A stretch of 9,460 nt of DNA. It comes from GWF2-50-93 sp041666985 (GTDB taxonomy: Bacteria; Verrucomicrobiota; Lentisphaeria; Victivallales; GWF2-50-93). Location of the stretch: assembly GCA_041666985.1 (NCBI GenBank), contig JBAYFV010000137.1:1-9460 (forward strand). Direction: 5' to 3'. Below are positions 1 to 5,741 of the stretch, piece after piece. The translations under genes were made by a program, and so were the position numbers. Every line of letters begins with the position of its first letter. Position 1 is the first letter of the stretch. The notes beneath the pieces are model-generated. The model did no database searches. It was not told the DNA's origin and was given only the letters and a program-made list of their open reading frames with translations.

Positions 1-34
1 CATAGACTCCGAAATGCGGTTCTCCCCAACGGAG

Positions 35-67
35 CGCGGGTTTTCCAACCCGCGGTTCTCTTTTTTT
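35..67 (+). terminator. Possible rho-independent terminator for a plus-strand gene left of the window
   Basis: The hairpin at 35-54 (8-bp GC-rich stem, 4-nt loop) is followed on the plus strand by GTTCTC and seven T residues (61-67), which is the layout of an intrinsic terminator. It would serve a rightward gene ending before position 1, which cannot be seen. For leftward arsC there is no matching T-run after any of these hairpins. The hairpin may instead just be one member of the repeat cluster with a fortuitous T-run. Confidence 0.35.
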
Positions 68-130
68 GGCGGACTGGAAAGTCCGCCCTCCGTTTTAATC
101 GGCGGGTAAGAAAACCCGCCCTCCGTTTTA
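35..130. repeat. Cluster of three strong intergenic hairpins with a repeated CTCCGTTTTA tail
   Basis: Three perfect hairpins lie side by side. The first has an 8-bp stem CGCGGGTT/AACCCGCG (35-42 and 47-54) with loop TTCC. The second has an 8-bp stem GGCGGACT/AGTCCGCC (68-75 and 80-87) with loop GGAA. The third has a 7-bp stem GGCGGGT/ACCCGCC (101-107 and 114-120). The second and third are each followed at once by the same ten bases, CTCCGTTTTA (88-97 and 121-130). Stem sequences differ while the pairing and the flank are kept, so this looks like a modular repeat family and not a chance palindrome. The reverse complement, AAAACGGAG then GGC, resembles the AAAACGGACGGC module inside the elements at 1128-1241 and 7368-7480 (the latter has AGAACGGACGGC). 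It lies downstream of arsC. Confidence 0.75.
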
Positions 131-195
131 AGATTCAAATTCATAGAATTAAACCTTTTAAATAAGTGTTTGCAACCTTAATATTTCTTTAAGAT

Positions 196-642
196 TTAGA
201 GAGAACTCGAATCAAATATTCCCGGAATTTTCTTTACAAAATCCCTGATTTGATCTCTCACACGCCTGTAATGGACAAGGGCCTCCTCCTCCGATTTTGC
301 GGATTTCGCAAGCTGCGGAGGATCATCGAATCCAACATGGATCACCTTTGTCTTACCGGGGAAGAAAGGACAGTTCTCATTGGCATGTCCGCACACCGTG
401 ATGACATAGTCGAACTTTATTTCTTTAAGTTCATCAAAATGCTTCGACCTGTGTTTTGAAATGTCCACGCCGGCCTCCGCCATGACTTTTACGGCATTTG
501 GGTTGAGCCCGTGCGTTTCAATTCCTGCGGAATACGCATCTATGATATCACCCTTCAGATGCCGCGCCCAGCCTTCCGCCATCTGGCTCCGGCATGAATT
601 GCCGGTGCAGAGGAAAAGGATTTTGAGTTTTTTTTCAAACAT
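196..642 (-). CDS. arsC: Arsenate reductase ArsC, thioredoxin-coupled low-molecular-weight phosphatase type
   Basis: This 148-aa cytoplasmic enzyme reduces arsenate to arsenite. It has the LMW-PTP phosphate-binding loop CTGNSCR (C12 to R18) near the N-terminus, then VCGHANENC with C84 and C91, and an FDDPP motif near residue 105. The three cysteines have the spacing of the thioredoxin-linked ArsC family (C10, C82, C89 in the Staphylococcus pI258 enzyme), so the complete disulfide cascade should work. I chose the ATG at 642 because AGGA lies 9 bases upstream and the family begins just before the P-loop. An ATG at 660 overlaps the arsR stop as ATGA and is also possible; a TTG at 690 is unlikely. 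It is co-transcribed with the arsR just upstream. No arsenite efflux gene (arsB/acr3) is visible beside it; the mini-thioredoxin at 7481-7714 is a possible reductant, by inference. Confidence 0.95.
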   Translation of the reverse strand: MFEKKLKILFLCTGNSCRSQMAEGWARHLKGDIIDAYSAGIETHGLNPNAVKVMAEAGVDISKHRSKHFDELKEIKFDYVITVCGHANENCPFFPGKTKVIHVGFDDPPQLAKSAKSEEEALVHYRRVRDQIRDFVKKIPGIFDSSSL

Positions 643-656
643 TTGAATTTCCTGTT

Positions 657-1028
657 TCATTGTCCCGCCCTGCCGCTCTGTCCCCTGCAAATGTCTCCGG
701 GATCCATTTTCAGTATCTTCTTAAGGCGGATGCCGTCTTTTTTAACCTTTTCATTGGTTTCAAGGGAACCGCAGATCCAGGCGATTGCCTTCCTGATTTC
801 AGGGGCGGGTTTGCCGGGAAGCCTGTAATGGATCCAGAGCCCCTCCTTGCGCCATTCGACAAGCCTGGCGTTTCTCAGTATTGACATGTGTTTCGAGACG
901 GTCGAGGGGGCAAGGGCGAGCAGTTTTATTATCTGGCACACGCAGAGTTCCCTGCCATTCAACGCCATTATGGCCCTTATCCTGTTTTCATCCGACAGGG
1001 CCTTGCATACGCTCATGAATTCGTTCAT
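657..1028 (-). CDS. arsR: ArsR/SmtB-family transcriptional repressor, arsenite-sensing type
   Basis: This 123-aa winged helix-turn-helix regulator is expected to repress its own operon until As(III) or Sb(III) binds. The ELCVCQI segment (C29, C31) is the classic ArsR alpha-3 metalloid site. It is followed by the recognition helix region PSTVSKHMSILRNARLV (residues 41-57) and the wing WRKEGLWIHYRL. Further cysteines at C8, C86 and C114 could complete a thiolate site. The ATG at 1028 has AAGGCGGTTT directly upstream; an in-frame ATG at 1016 is less likely. The stop codon overlaps or sits just before arsC, giving a two-gene arsRC operon. A sigma70-like promoter and an inverted repeat lie immediately upstream at 1058-1106. 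This regulator differs clearly in sequence from the second ArsR at 7781-8095. The family assignment is firm; the exact inducer is inferred from the CVC motif. Confidence 0.93.
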   Translation of the reverse strand: MNEFMSVCKALSDENRIRAIMALNGRELCVCQIIKLLALAPSTVSKHMSILRNARLVEWRKEGLWIHYRLPGKPAPEIRKAIAWICGSLETNEKVKKDGIRLKKILKMDPGDICRGQSGRAGQ

Positions 1029-1057
1029 AAACCGCCTTTGCGTGATTATTGATTCTA

Positions 1058-1106
1058 TAATTCGCCATTTAACGAATTACCCTAATGCCTGTGAATCTTA
1101 TGTCAA
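1058..1106 (-). promoter_or_regulatory. Promoter and ArsR operator for arsRC
   Basis: Read on the minus strand, a perfect -35 box TTGACA (complement of 1101-1106) is followed after 16 bases by TAGGGT (complement of 1079-1084), a weak -10. Immediately downstream, an inverted repeat TAATTCG-N8-CGAATTA (1058-1064 and 1073-1079) has perfect 7-bp arms and touches the -10 box. This placement over the transcription start and the AT-rich dyad shape fit ArsR-type repression. The distance to the arsR ATG is about 30 bases. Confidence 0.6.
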
Positions 1107-1127
1107 GGGGGTTTTTGATGAAAAACC

Positions 1128-1241
1128 GAGCCAATTTCAAAATTGGCGAAGGTAGGGCGCGTTCTCCGTAACGCGCCGCCTCAAAACGGACGGCTCGGAG
1201 AGCCATCCCTACCTTGGATTCGGCAATTTTGAAATTACCTC
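1128..1241. repeat. Inverted-repeat hairpin element, copy 1
   Basis: This 114-bp element runs from GAGCCAATTTCAAAATTG to a near-complementary end, CAATTTTGAAATTACCTC. The long outer arms also include GGTAGGG (1151-1157) pairing with CCCTACC (1207-1213). Two inner hairpins are nested inside: GGCGCGTT/AACGCGCC (1156-1163 and 1170-1177, loop CTCCGT) and GGCT/AGCC around 1192-1204. There is no coding capacity. A second copy lies at 7368-7480 with the same architecture, and 2232-2332 has related ends. It sits between the arsR promoter and the end of the TIM-barrel gene. It resembles a MITE or a REP-like structured repeat; no target-site duplication is obvious. Confidence 0.8.
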
Positions 1242-1278
1242 AACCATTAAGAAGTGAAAGCAAAGCCTCCTGCCTGTT

Positions 1279-2193
1279 TCAACTGTCCCACATTCCGGCA
1301 AACGCATGGATATCGTCCGGAGTGGCCTTGATGATTTCCAGCACAAAATGCCTTGCGCCCGCATCTCGGCAGTTGCGGACAAAGCGCGGCAAATCCTGGA
1401 GGTTCGGGATTGACAGCGGCTGATGCCCGTCTCCCCATTCCGTCTTAGGCGTACCCGGAGTGAACGGCGAAGCGTGAAGATGTACCATTTGCACATCGCA
1501 TCTGTTCAGGAATTCGAGAGCCTCGTGATGAAAATCCCGGTCATATATGAACGCGGCAGTCCATAGGTGGCATGCATCCAGGCAGGCCGGATGTCCGAAC
1601 GACGCGGCGCTGTCGCCGGCAAACAAGTTTGCCGAACCGTAGGCGGGAAAGTCGTTCTCAATGCAAAATAAAAGATCCGGAAACTCGTGGCGGACAAGCT
1701 CCAGCCGCTGTTTTACCCGTTCCCTTCGAATCGCGTATTCTTCAGTATCCAGAAAATCGCCGCAGATGCGGGATTTGCCGTCAATGGACATTTCCGGGCG
1801 GAATATCAGCCCCAGGCACTCGTCATATGAACGGCCGCGCCCAAAGGCCGGAACCGGAAGGTCGGTCATCATGAAACCGTGAAAAACCGCCCGGGTCATT
1901 TTGTGACGGCGCATGATTTCCGCGTTCCGCCGCAGTTCAATCAGGCTCAACCCCGCATCCTCTGCGGCGAGATTGACGGCATATTCTGAAAGCAGAGGCG
2001 CATGTGCGCTCATAGGCACGCCGAAACCGACAATCCGTTCGATTTCCTCGCTGGTGGCGGAATTATGCAGCTGGATGCCGAAAGTGAAACCATGCTCCTT
2101 GCAGGCTTTCCGGCATTCCAGCAAATTCCCATAACCGGTATCGCCGATAAACGCGCTGGAGGTGACATCCAGCAATATCTGATCGTTTTTCAT
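1279..2193 (-). CDS. Endonuclease IV / xylose isomerase-like TIM-barrel protein with complete metal site
   Basis: This 304-aa soluble protein belongs to the AP endonuclease 2 / sugar phosphate isomerase-epimerase superfamily. Every metal ligand known from E. coli endonuclease IV has a counterpart in order: H64 (SAHAP, for H69), H105 (VFHG, H109), E179 (CIEND, E145), D206 and H209 (CLDACH, D179/H182), H238 (VHLHAS, H216), D254 and H256 (WGDGH, D229/H231) and E286 (VLEI, E261). The CLDACH segment is very close to the family CIDTCH. The length is similar to nfo (about 285 aa), but the rest of the chain diverges. It may therefore be a trinuclear-metal DNA-repair nuclease, or an isomerase or other metalloenzyme on the same fold. 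The ATG at 2193 has GGAAGA about 12 bases upstream, a slightly long spacing. It is monocistronic, flanked by repeats on both sides. Superfamily is firm; activity is not. Confidence 0.85.
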   Translation of the reverse strand: MKNDQILLDVTSSAFIGDTGYGNLLECRKACKEHGFTFGIQLHNSATSEEIERIVGFGVPMSAHAPLLSEYAVNLAAEDAGLSLIELRRNAEIMRRHKMTRAVFHGFMMTDLPVPAFGRGRSYDECLGLIFRPEMSIDGKSRICGDFLDTEEYAIRRERVKQRLELVRHEFPDLLFCIENDFPAYGSANLFAGDSAASFGHPACLDACHLWTAAFIYDRDFHHEALEFLNRCDVQMVHLHASPFTPGTPKTEWGDGHQPLSIPNLQDLPRFVRNCRDAGARHFVLEIIKATPDDIHAFAGMWDS

Positions 2194-2231
2194 ATTATAC
2201 TATAATCTTCCAGGCTTTTAATTGATAACGT

Positions 2232-2332
2232 GAGGCAATTTCAAAAGTCCTATTCCGGGGAGTAGCGCAAGCCTCCGGCTTGCGTAAAAACAAGCCGGAG
2301 GCTTGTTCTACTTCGGCTTTTGAAATCAGCTC
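2232..2332. repeat. Inverted-repeat hairpin element, third and divergent copy
   Basis: The ends GAGGCAATTTCAAAAG and CTTTTGAAATCAGCTC form inverted repeats related to the termini of the elements at 1128-1241 and 7368-7480. The inside is different: a perfect 15-bp stem CAAGCCTCCGGCTTG (2268-2282) and CAAGCCGGAGGCTTG (2291-2305) around CGTAAAAA, flanked by AGTA and TACT. Each arm is itself nearly palindromic, so the DNA or RNA could fold either as one long stem or as two small hairpins. No reading frame is present. It lies just upstream of the TIM-barrel gene. Confidence 0.75.
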
Positions 2333-2347
2333 AACGTATATAAAATG

Positions 2348-2438
2348 AACATCAAACACTCAACATCGAACTTCCAACTTCGAATGAATTTATATTTTAA
2401 ACCCGATGTTCAAAGTTGAATGTTGGACGTTCGAATTG
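2348..2438. repeat. Two facing tracts of five 7-bp repeats
   Basis: On the left, five consecutive heptamers beginning with AAC (AACATCA, AACACTC, AACATCG, AACTTCC, AACTTCG) fill 2348-2382. On the right, heptamers mostly ending in GTT (CGATGTT, CAAAGTT, GAATGTT, GGACGTT, then a degenerate CGAATTG) fill 2404-2438. The right tract is the reverse-complement form of the left, so the whole is a loose inverted repeat around an AT-rich 21-bp centre. The stretch 2194-2612 has no gene; this tract, the element before it and the hairpin and palindrome after it are all I can see there. Confidence 0.7.
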
Positions 2439-2442
2439 GGTT

Positions 2443-2457
2443 GCGGGCGAAGCCCGC
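2443..2457. repeat. Short GC-rich hairpin
   Basis: GCGGGC (2443-2448) and GCCCGC (2452-2457) pair around the loop GAA. It follows the heptamer tract directly, is not followed by a T-run on either strand, and is therefore better read as part of the repeat cluster than as a terminator. Confidence 0.55.
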
Positions 2458-2517
2458 CTTAGGCGGTAATATATACTGCCCGACACGGTAGGCAATGATC
2501 ATATATCCTGATTAGTC

Positions 2518-2532
2518 TCTTAACAGTTAAGA
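2518..2532. promoter_or_regulatory. Perfect 15-bp palindrome upstream of the nucleoside phosphorylase gene
   Basis: TCTTAACAGTTAAGA is a perfect palindrome about a central A, 80 bases upstream of the start at 2613. Its size and AT-rich arms fit a dimeric regulator site. No convincing -35/-10 pair could be fixed around it, and no regulator gene lies beside it, so the role is a guess. Confidence 0.35.
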
Positions 2533-2612
2533 ATATCTCTTCCGATCAGTGAAATACGCCTATCCCCGGCATATAGTTTCAAGAGAAAATAAAAACGAAG
2601 AAGGGAAATGAC

Positions 2613-3392
2613 ATGATTCCGATTCTTGAACATAAACGCCATGACATGCCTTCTATTTTTACTCCGGTCAGCCTTCTGAGGGAAGCGAGACGTCAAAAGT
2701 CCATGCCTTCCGGCAAGATACCGGAATTCTGCGTCCTTGATCCTGACGGAGATCTGTCCCGCCATCTCAAAGGCTCCGGCGTACAGTGCAATCCGAACTG
2801 GGCCTGCTATCACACGGAACTCTTCAACCTCGAATTGCAGGACATGACTGTCGGCGTTCTTGGTTGCGCCGTCGGAGCCTCGTTTGCAGTGCTTGTAGCG
2901 GAAGAGATGTTTGCATCGGGTTGCCGTATCCTTATGAGCGTGACTTCCTCCGGACAGATTGTCCCGTCCTGCAGACCGCCCTGTTTTGTACTCATTGACA
3001 GGGCTCTTCGCGATGAGGGGACCAGCTATCATTATATGCCTCCGTCGCCTTATTCAATGATTCGCGGGGAGGCTTTGAATATTGCAAAACTCATATTGAC
3101 AGGTTCCGCTTCCATTGTGCAGGGCGGTGTGTGGACTACAGATGCGCCTTTCCGCGAGACTGAGGAGGCTTTTTCGTTCGCACGTGATCAAAACCTTCTG
3201 GCGGTCGAAATGGAAGCGGCCGCCCTCTACGCCTATGCAGAGGCGACGGCCAAGCCGGTCATTTGTTTTGCACGCATCACCAACCAGATGGGGACGGTTG
3301 AGAATGATTTTGAAAAAGGAAAGGATAACGGCAACGAGGACTTCATTGATCTGATATCCAAAGTTGCACACGCGTGGAGGGATGGAAGATGA
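2613..3392 (+). CDS. Nucleoside phosphorylase (PNP/UDP family 1)
   Basis: This 259-aa cytoplasmic enzyme of the purine/uridine phosphorylase superfamily is expected to split a nucleoside with phosphate into free base and ribose-1-phosphate. The family signature AVEMEAAALYAYAE (about 197-210) supplies the ribose-binding Glu/Met pair. DEGTSYHYMPPS (134-145) and GGVWTTDAPFRET (161-173) are also typical. After the signature, the segment ICFARITNQMG lacks the SD pair that marks E. coli-type purine nucleoside phosphorylase, so the base specificity is open (uridine-like or a modified nucleoside). The ATG at 2613 has AAGGGA about 7 bases upstream; a nearby ATG at 2608 stops after two codons. Its stop overlaps the methyltransferase start as ATGA, so the two are translationally coupled. 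Length is near the family norm of 240-260 aa. Confidence 0.9.
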   Translation: MIPILEHKRHDMPSIFTPVSLLREARRQKSMPSGKIPEFCVLDPDGDLSRHLKGSGVQCNPNWACYHTELFNLELQDMTVGVLGCAVGASFAVLVAEEMFASGCRILMSVTSSGQIVPSCRPPCFVLIDRALRDEGTSYHYMPPSPYSMIRGEALNIAKLILTGSASIVQGGVWTTDAPFRETEEAFSFARDQNLLAVEMEAAALYAYAEATAKPVICFARITNQMGTVENDFEKGKDNGNEDFIDLISKVAHAWRDGR

Positions 3393-3967
3393 AGGTTCGG
3401 GAAAGTGGAATGCCGGAAGAGGGATTATGGACTTCGTTTTTCAGTCCCGAGTCCATTCTCGATGAGCTGGGGTTGACCGGCAATATGCGGGATGCCGTGG
3501 ACTTCGGATGCGGCTACGGGACGTTTGCCATACCTGTCGCGAAGCGGATTCAAGGCACGCTCCACGGATTCGACGTGGAGACGGACATGATCGAGGCGAG
3601 CCGTCGGTATGCCGAACAGCAGAATCTTGGAAATGTGCGGCTGTATCTGCGCGATTTCATGGCGGATGGAACTGGGCTGTCTGACGCATCAGTAGATTAC
3701 GTAATGCTCTTCAACATTCTTCATGCAGAAGATCCGGCCGGCCTTCTTTCCGAGTCATTCAGGATACTTCATGACGGCGGAACAGTTGGCATTATGCATT
3801 GGAACTATGATCCCGAAACACCACGAGGCCCTCCCATGAACATCCGACCCAGGCCGGAACAATGCCTGCAGTGGGCCGGATCAGCCGGATTCATCATTGC
3901 AAGGAGACATGTCGAACTGCCGCCGTATCACTATGGAATCGTAGCAAAGAAAGGAACAAGGCGATGA
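3389..3967 (+). CDS. Class I SAM-dependent methyltransferase
   Basis: This 192-aa soluble methyltransferase has SAM-binding motif I VDFGCGYGTF near residues 38-47, the acidic FDVETDM after the second strand, and VDYVMLFNILH plus LLSESFRILHDGG typical of the Methyltransf_11/25 fold. The substrate is not evident. It lacks the several conserved cysteines and the length of arsenite methyltransferase ArsM, so an arsenic role is not supported. The ATG at 3389 is preferred over a GTG at 3374: GGAGG lies 8 bases before it and it overlaps the phosphorylase stop as ATGA. The tight coupling suggests that the two enzymes act on one pathway, perhaps recycling or modification of a nucleoside or a thio-nucleoside; this is inference. 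Confidence 0.88.
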   Translation: MKVRESGMPEEGLWTSFFSPESILDELGLTGNMRDAVDFGCGYGTFAIPVAKRIQGTLHGFDVETDMIEASRRYAEQQNLGNVRLYLRDFMADGTGLSDASVDYVMLFNILHAEDPAGLLSESFRILHDGGTVGIMHWNYDPETPRGPPMNIRPRPEQCLQWAGSAGFIIARRHVELPPYHYGIVAKKGTRR

Positions 3968-3999
3968 AGACGGGAGTTGGTTTAGTGTCTTTGTTTTAA
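3964..3999 (+). other. 11-codon ORF overlapping the methyltransferase stop
   Basis: An ATG at 3964 overlaps the methyltransferase TGA as ATGA and is preceded by AAAGGAACAAGGCG, so ribosomes could re-start here. It encodes only MKTGVGLVSLF before TAA. This looks like the first codons of a lost third cistron or a chance overlap; it is too short to support a function. Confidence 0.2.
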
Positions 4000-4067
4000 A
4001 GTTCTATGTCTTGAGCGTATGTCCAAGGCCCCTTCTTAATTAAGCGCATGCAATCATCATAATATTT

Positions 4068-4760
4068 TCATCCCCGGAAATTAACTTCGTAGATGTGGGT
4101 CAGGCAGTAATATATCCCGGCGAGAATGAAGATAATGCCTGTAATACGGCGCACCCATAGCTCGATATGTGTCAGGCGGTCGAACGCCTTGCCAAGCATC
4201 TCCCCTCCGAATGCAATAAGGAATGCGAACACGATGACGGGCAGGGCGGTTCCGGCTCCATAGACAAGAGGCAGAAGCACCTGTGATGAATTTCTGACGG
4301 ACAGGGGAATAAGCGCACCGAAGAAAAGTCCGGCTGAAACCGGACAGAATGAAAGCGCGAAAATAATTCCGAGGGGAAACGCAAAATGAATTCCCCCCCT
4401 TTCCGCCTTCTCCTGAATCTTGCCGGTGAAAATATTAAAAGACATTCCTGAACCAATCATGCCCAGCAGTATCATTCCCACCAGTATAAGAAGAGGCCCC
4501 AGGATTTCATTGAGATACTTCTGAAGGAATCGGGAAACTTCTCCGGTTGCCATCAGTCCGGCGGTAATGGCTGCGCTTAATGCAACATATGCGATTGCCC
4601 GGCCGGCAGTATATAACAATCCGGACATAAGCACTCTTCTGTGGTTCCCTACATGTCGGCTTACGAATGATATTGCCGCAATATTGGCGGCAAGCGGACA
4701 CGGGCTTATTGCCGTGAGCATTCCCAGCCAGAGCGCGGAAGTGATGGCAAGCCAGTTCAT
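4068..4760 (-). CDS. arsG: ArsG-family membrane protein (CcdA/DsbD-like permease)
   Basis: This 230-aa inner-membrane protein has about six hydrophobic segments (roughly 4-24, 45-70, 86-106, 126-150, 161-185, 205-222). The start AISPCPLAANIAAISFVSRH matches what I know as the ArsG family, named for export of trivalent aromatic arsenicals in the Shewanella arsEFG operon. Two CP motifs, C21-P22 in the first helix and C139-P140 in the fourth, copy the redox cysteine pair of CcdA and the DsbD membrane domain. Transmembrane thiol electron transfer is therefore an equally good reading. The ATG at 4760 is chosen over an upstream in-frame start because GGGGGG lies 6 bases before it, the first helix starts there, and it overlaps the arsF stop as ATGA. 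It is the last gene of the operon; no clear terminator follows it before the convergent methyltransferase gene. Confidence 0.85.
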   Translation of the reverse strand: MNWLAITSALWLGMLTAISPCPLAANIAAISFVSRHVGNHRRVLMSGLLYTAGRAIAYVALSAAITAGLMATGEVSRFLQKYLNEILGPLLILVGMILLGMIGSGMSFNIFTGKIQEKAERGGIHFAFPLGIIFALSFCPVSAGLFFGALIPLSVRNSSQVLLPLVYGAGTALPVIVFAFLIAFGGEMLGKAFDRLTHIELWVRRITGIIFILAGIYYCLTHIYEVNFRG

Positions 4761-5233
4761 TGGATTCCCCCCGAAGTCATAAGCTTCCGGAAAGCCTTTT
4801 CGAGATAAGCATTGAATGCAGGGGGGGCTCCCAGGAGCGTCCACACCTCGTCCAACCTTTCATAATCCACGACCTTGTCTCCATTCATCAGTACCGCAAT
4901 CACTCCGCTTGTGGTTACGTCGAACCCCTTGGCAAAAGCCTCATTTTCCTGAAAATTGACGACCTGCCACTCAATACGGCCGTCCGCAAGCTCATTTTTG
5001 AATTTCGATTCAAGCAGTTCGTGCGCCTTTTTTTCTATGTTATTGCAAGTTTCACAGCGGACATTGGCGTGTGTGTAATAAACGCGGAGATATTGTCCGG
5101 ATTTCACATTTCCGGTAGAAGTATCTGCTTTCCCGGCTGAGCGCATTGCCGTATTCTTGCCAATCGTGTATCCAATCGAGATCAACACAAAAGCCAGAAG
5201 CAGGTTTTTAATTGTGTTCTTCCGTTTTTCCAT
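4757..5233 (-). CDS. arsF: ArsF-family membrane-anchored CxxC protein
   Basis: This 158-aa protein begins with a basic stretch and one hydrophobic segment (about 10-25), so most of it is probably on the periplasmic side. A linker of small and charged residues precedes the thioredoxin-like part: YLRVYYTHANVRCETCNN with C60 and C63 (CETC), then VVNFQENEAFAKGFDVTTSGVIAVLMNG and a helical C-terminus. The pattern fits the ArsF family, whose founder was linked to nitroreduction of aromatic arsenicals; no flavin or nitroreductase domain is visible here, so I take the name as family membership only. AAGGAG lies 8 bases before the ATG. It overlaps arsG by ATGA, which supports a working pair: an extracytoplasmic CxxC partner for a CcdA-like membrane protein. 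A 52-bp gap separates it from the OsmC gene upstream. Confidence 0.82.
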   Translation of the reverse strand: MEKRKNTIKNLLLAFVLISIGYTIGKNTAMRSAGKADTSTGNVKSGQYLRVYYTHANVRCETCNNIEKKAHELLESKFKNELADGRIEWQVVNFQENEAFAKGFDVTTSGVIAVLMNGDKVVDYERLDEVWTLLGAPPAFNAYLEKAFRKLMTSGGIQ

Positions 5234-5285
5234 ATTTTAAACTCCTTTCCGTACCGAGGCTTGCATTGTGTTTTATGCAGACATT

Positions 5286-5741
5286 TTATTCTTCCTCAAT
5301 GACAATCTCGGGATCCATAACAATCTCCGACTTCAGCGAATTTGCGACAAGACTATATTTTTGCGCCGCCTGGACAGCTCGCAGCACCCGGTTTTCGATA
5401 ACGTTTTTAGGTTCGCCGCCTGTCGCGACATGGATCACGGGCTTAAAGTGCAGACTGGTGAAGATTTCCGTCCGGTCAATCTCTGTCAGCTTGGTTCCCT
5501 CGGTGCGACACTCATAGGATATTAATTTCAGTTTGAACCGTTCCGTTGCCCAGATGAACATCAACATGACACACGTATTCGCGGCTGCCACAAATGCATC
5601 TTCGGGTGTTAACACCCCTGCATGCCCCTGTGCGTCAGGCGGGGCGGAAAACTTCATTTCCGGACCGTTCCCCATGGTGAGATGTCCCCAGTGATCGCCG
5701 GTCCAGCGGACGGTTGTGGAATATGTTGCAGTCTTGCTCAT
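5286..5741 (-). CDS. OsmC/Ohr-family protein lacking the second conserved cysteine
   Basis: This 151-aa cytoplasmic protein shows the OsmC fold: N-terminal beta segment TTVRWTG, then LTPEDAFVAAANTCVMLMF with the catalytic-type glutamate E47 and C57 in the long helix, then the C-terminal helix ending KYSLVANSLK. OsmC/Ohr proteins reduce organic hydroperoxides with two cysteines; in related members the last motif reads KYC-L-(V/I)-SNSL. Here the cysteine is serine (S130). Another cysteine, C78 in YECRT, is at an unusual place. It may therefore not be a normal peroxidase, but a thiol-handling or ligand-binding member. The ATG at 5741 is preceded by AGGAGG and overlaps the preceding stop as ATGA; the longer in-frame start at 5762 is rejected. 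It is the fifth downstream gene of the arsR-led operon. Confidence 0.85.
   Translation of the reverse strand: MSKTATYSTTVRWTGDHWGHLTMGNGPEMKFSAPPDAQGHAGVLTPEDAFVAAANTCVMLMFIWATERFKLKLISYECRTEGTKLTEIDRTEIFTSLHFKPVIHVATGGEPKNVIENRVLRAVQAAQKYSLVANSLKSEIVMDPEIVIEEE

Noticed and set aside
2520..3032. Minus-strand 170-aa reading frame over the start of the nucleoside phosphorylase
   Set aside because: The plus strand has clear family motifs and a ribosome binding site; the minus-strand product matches nothing and is a shadow.
3389..3967. Methyltransferase as arsenite methyltransferase ArsM
   Set aside because: It is short and has only two cysteines, one in the SAM motif; the conserved ArsM cysteines and C-terminal region are absent.
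4000..4067. Terminator between the convergent methyltransferase and arsG genes
   Set aside because: Only a 10-bp AT-rich palindrome CTTAATTAAG (4035-4044) is seen, with no GC-rich stem and no T-run.
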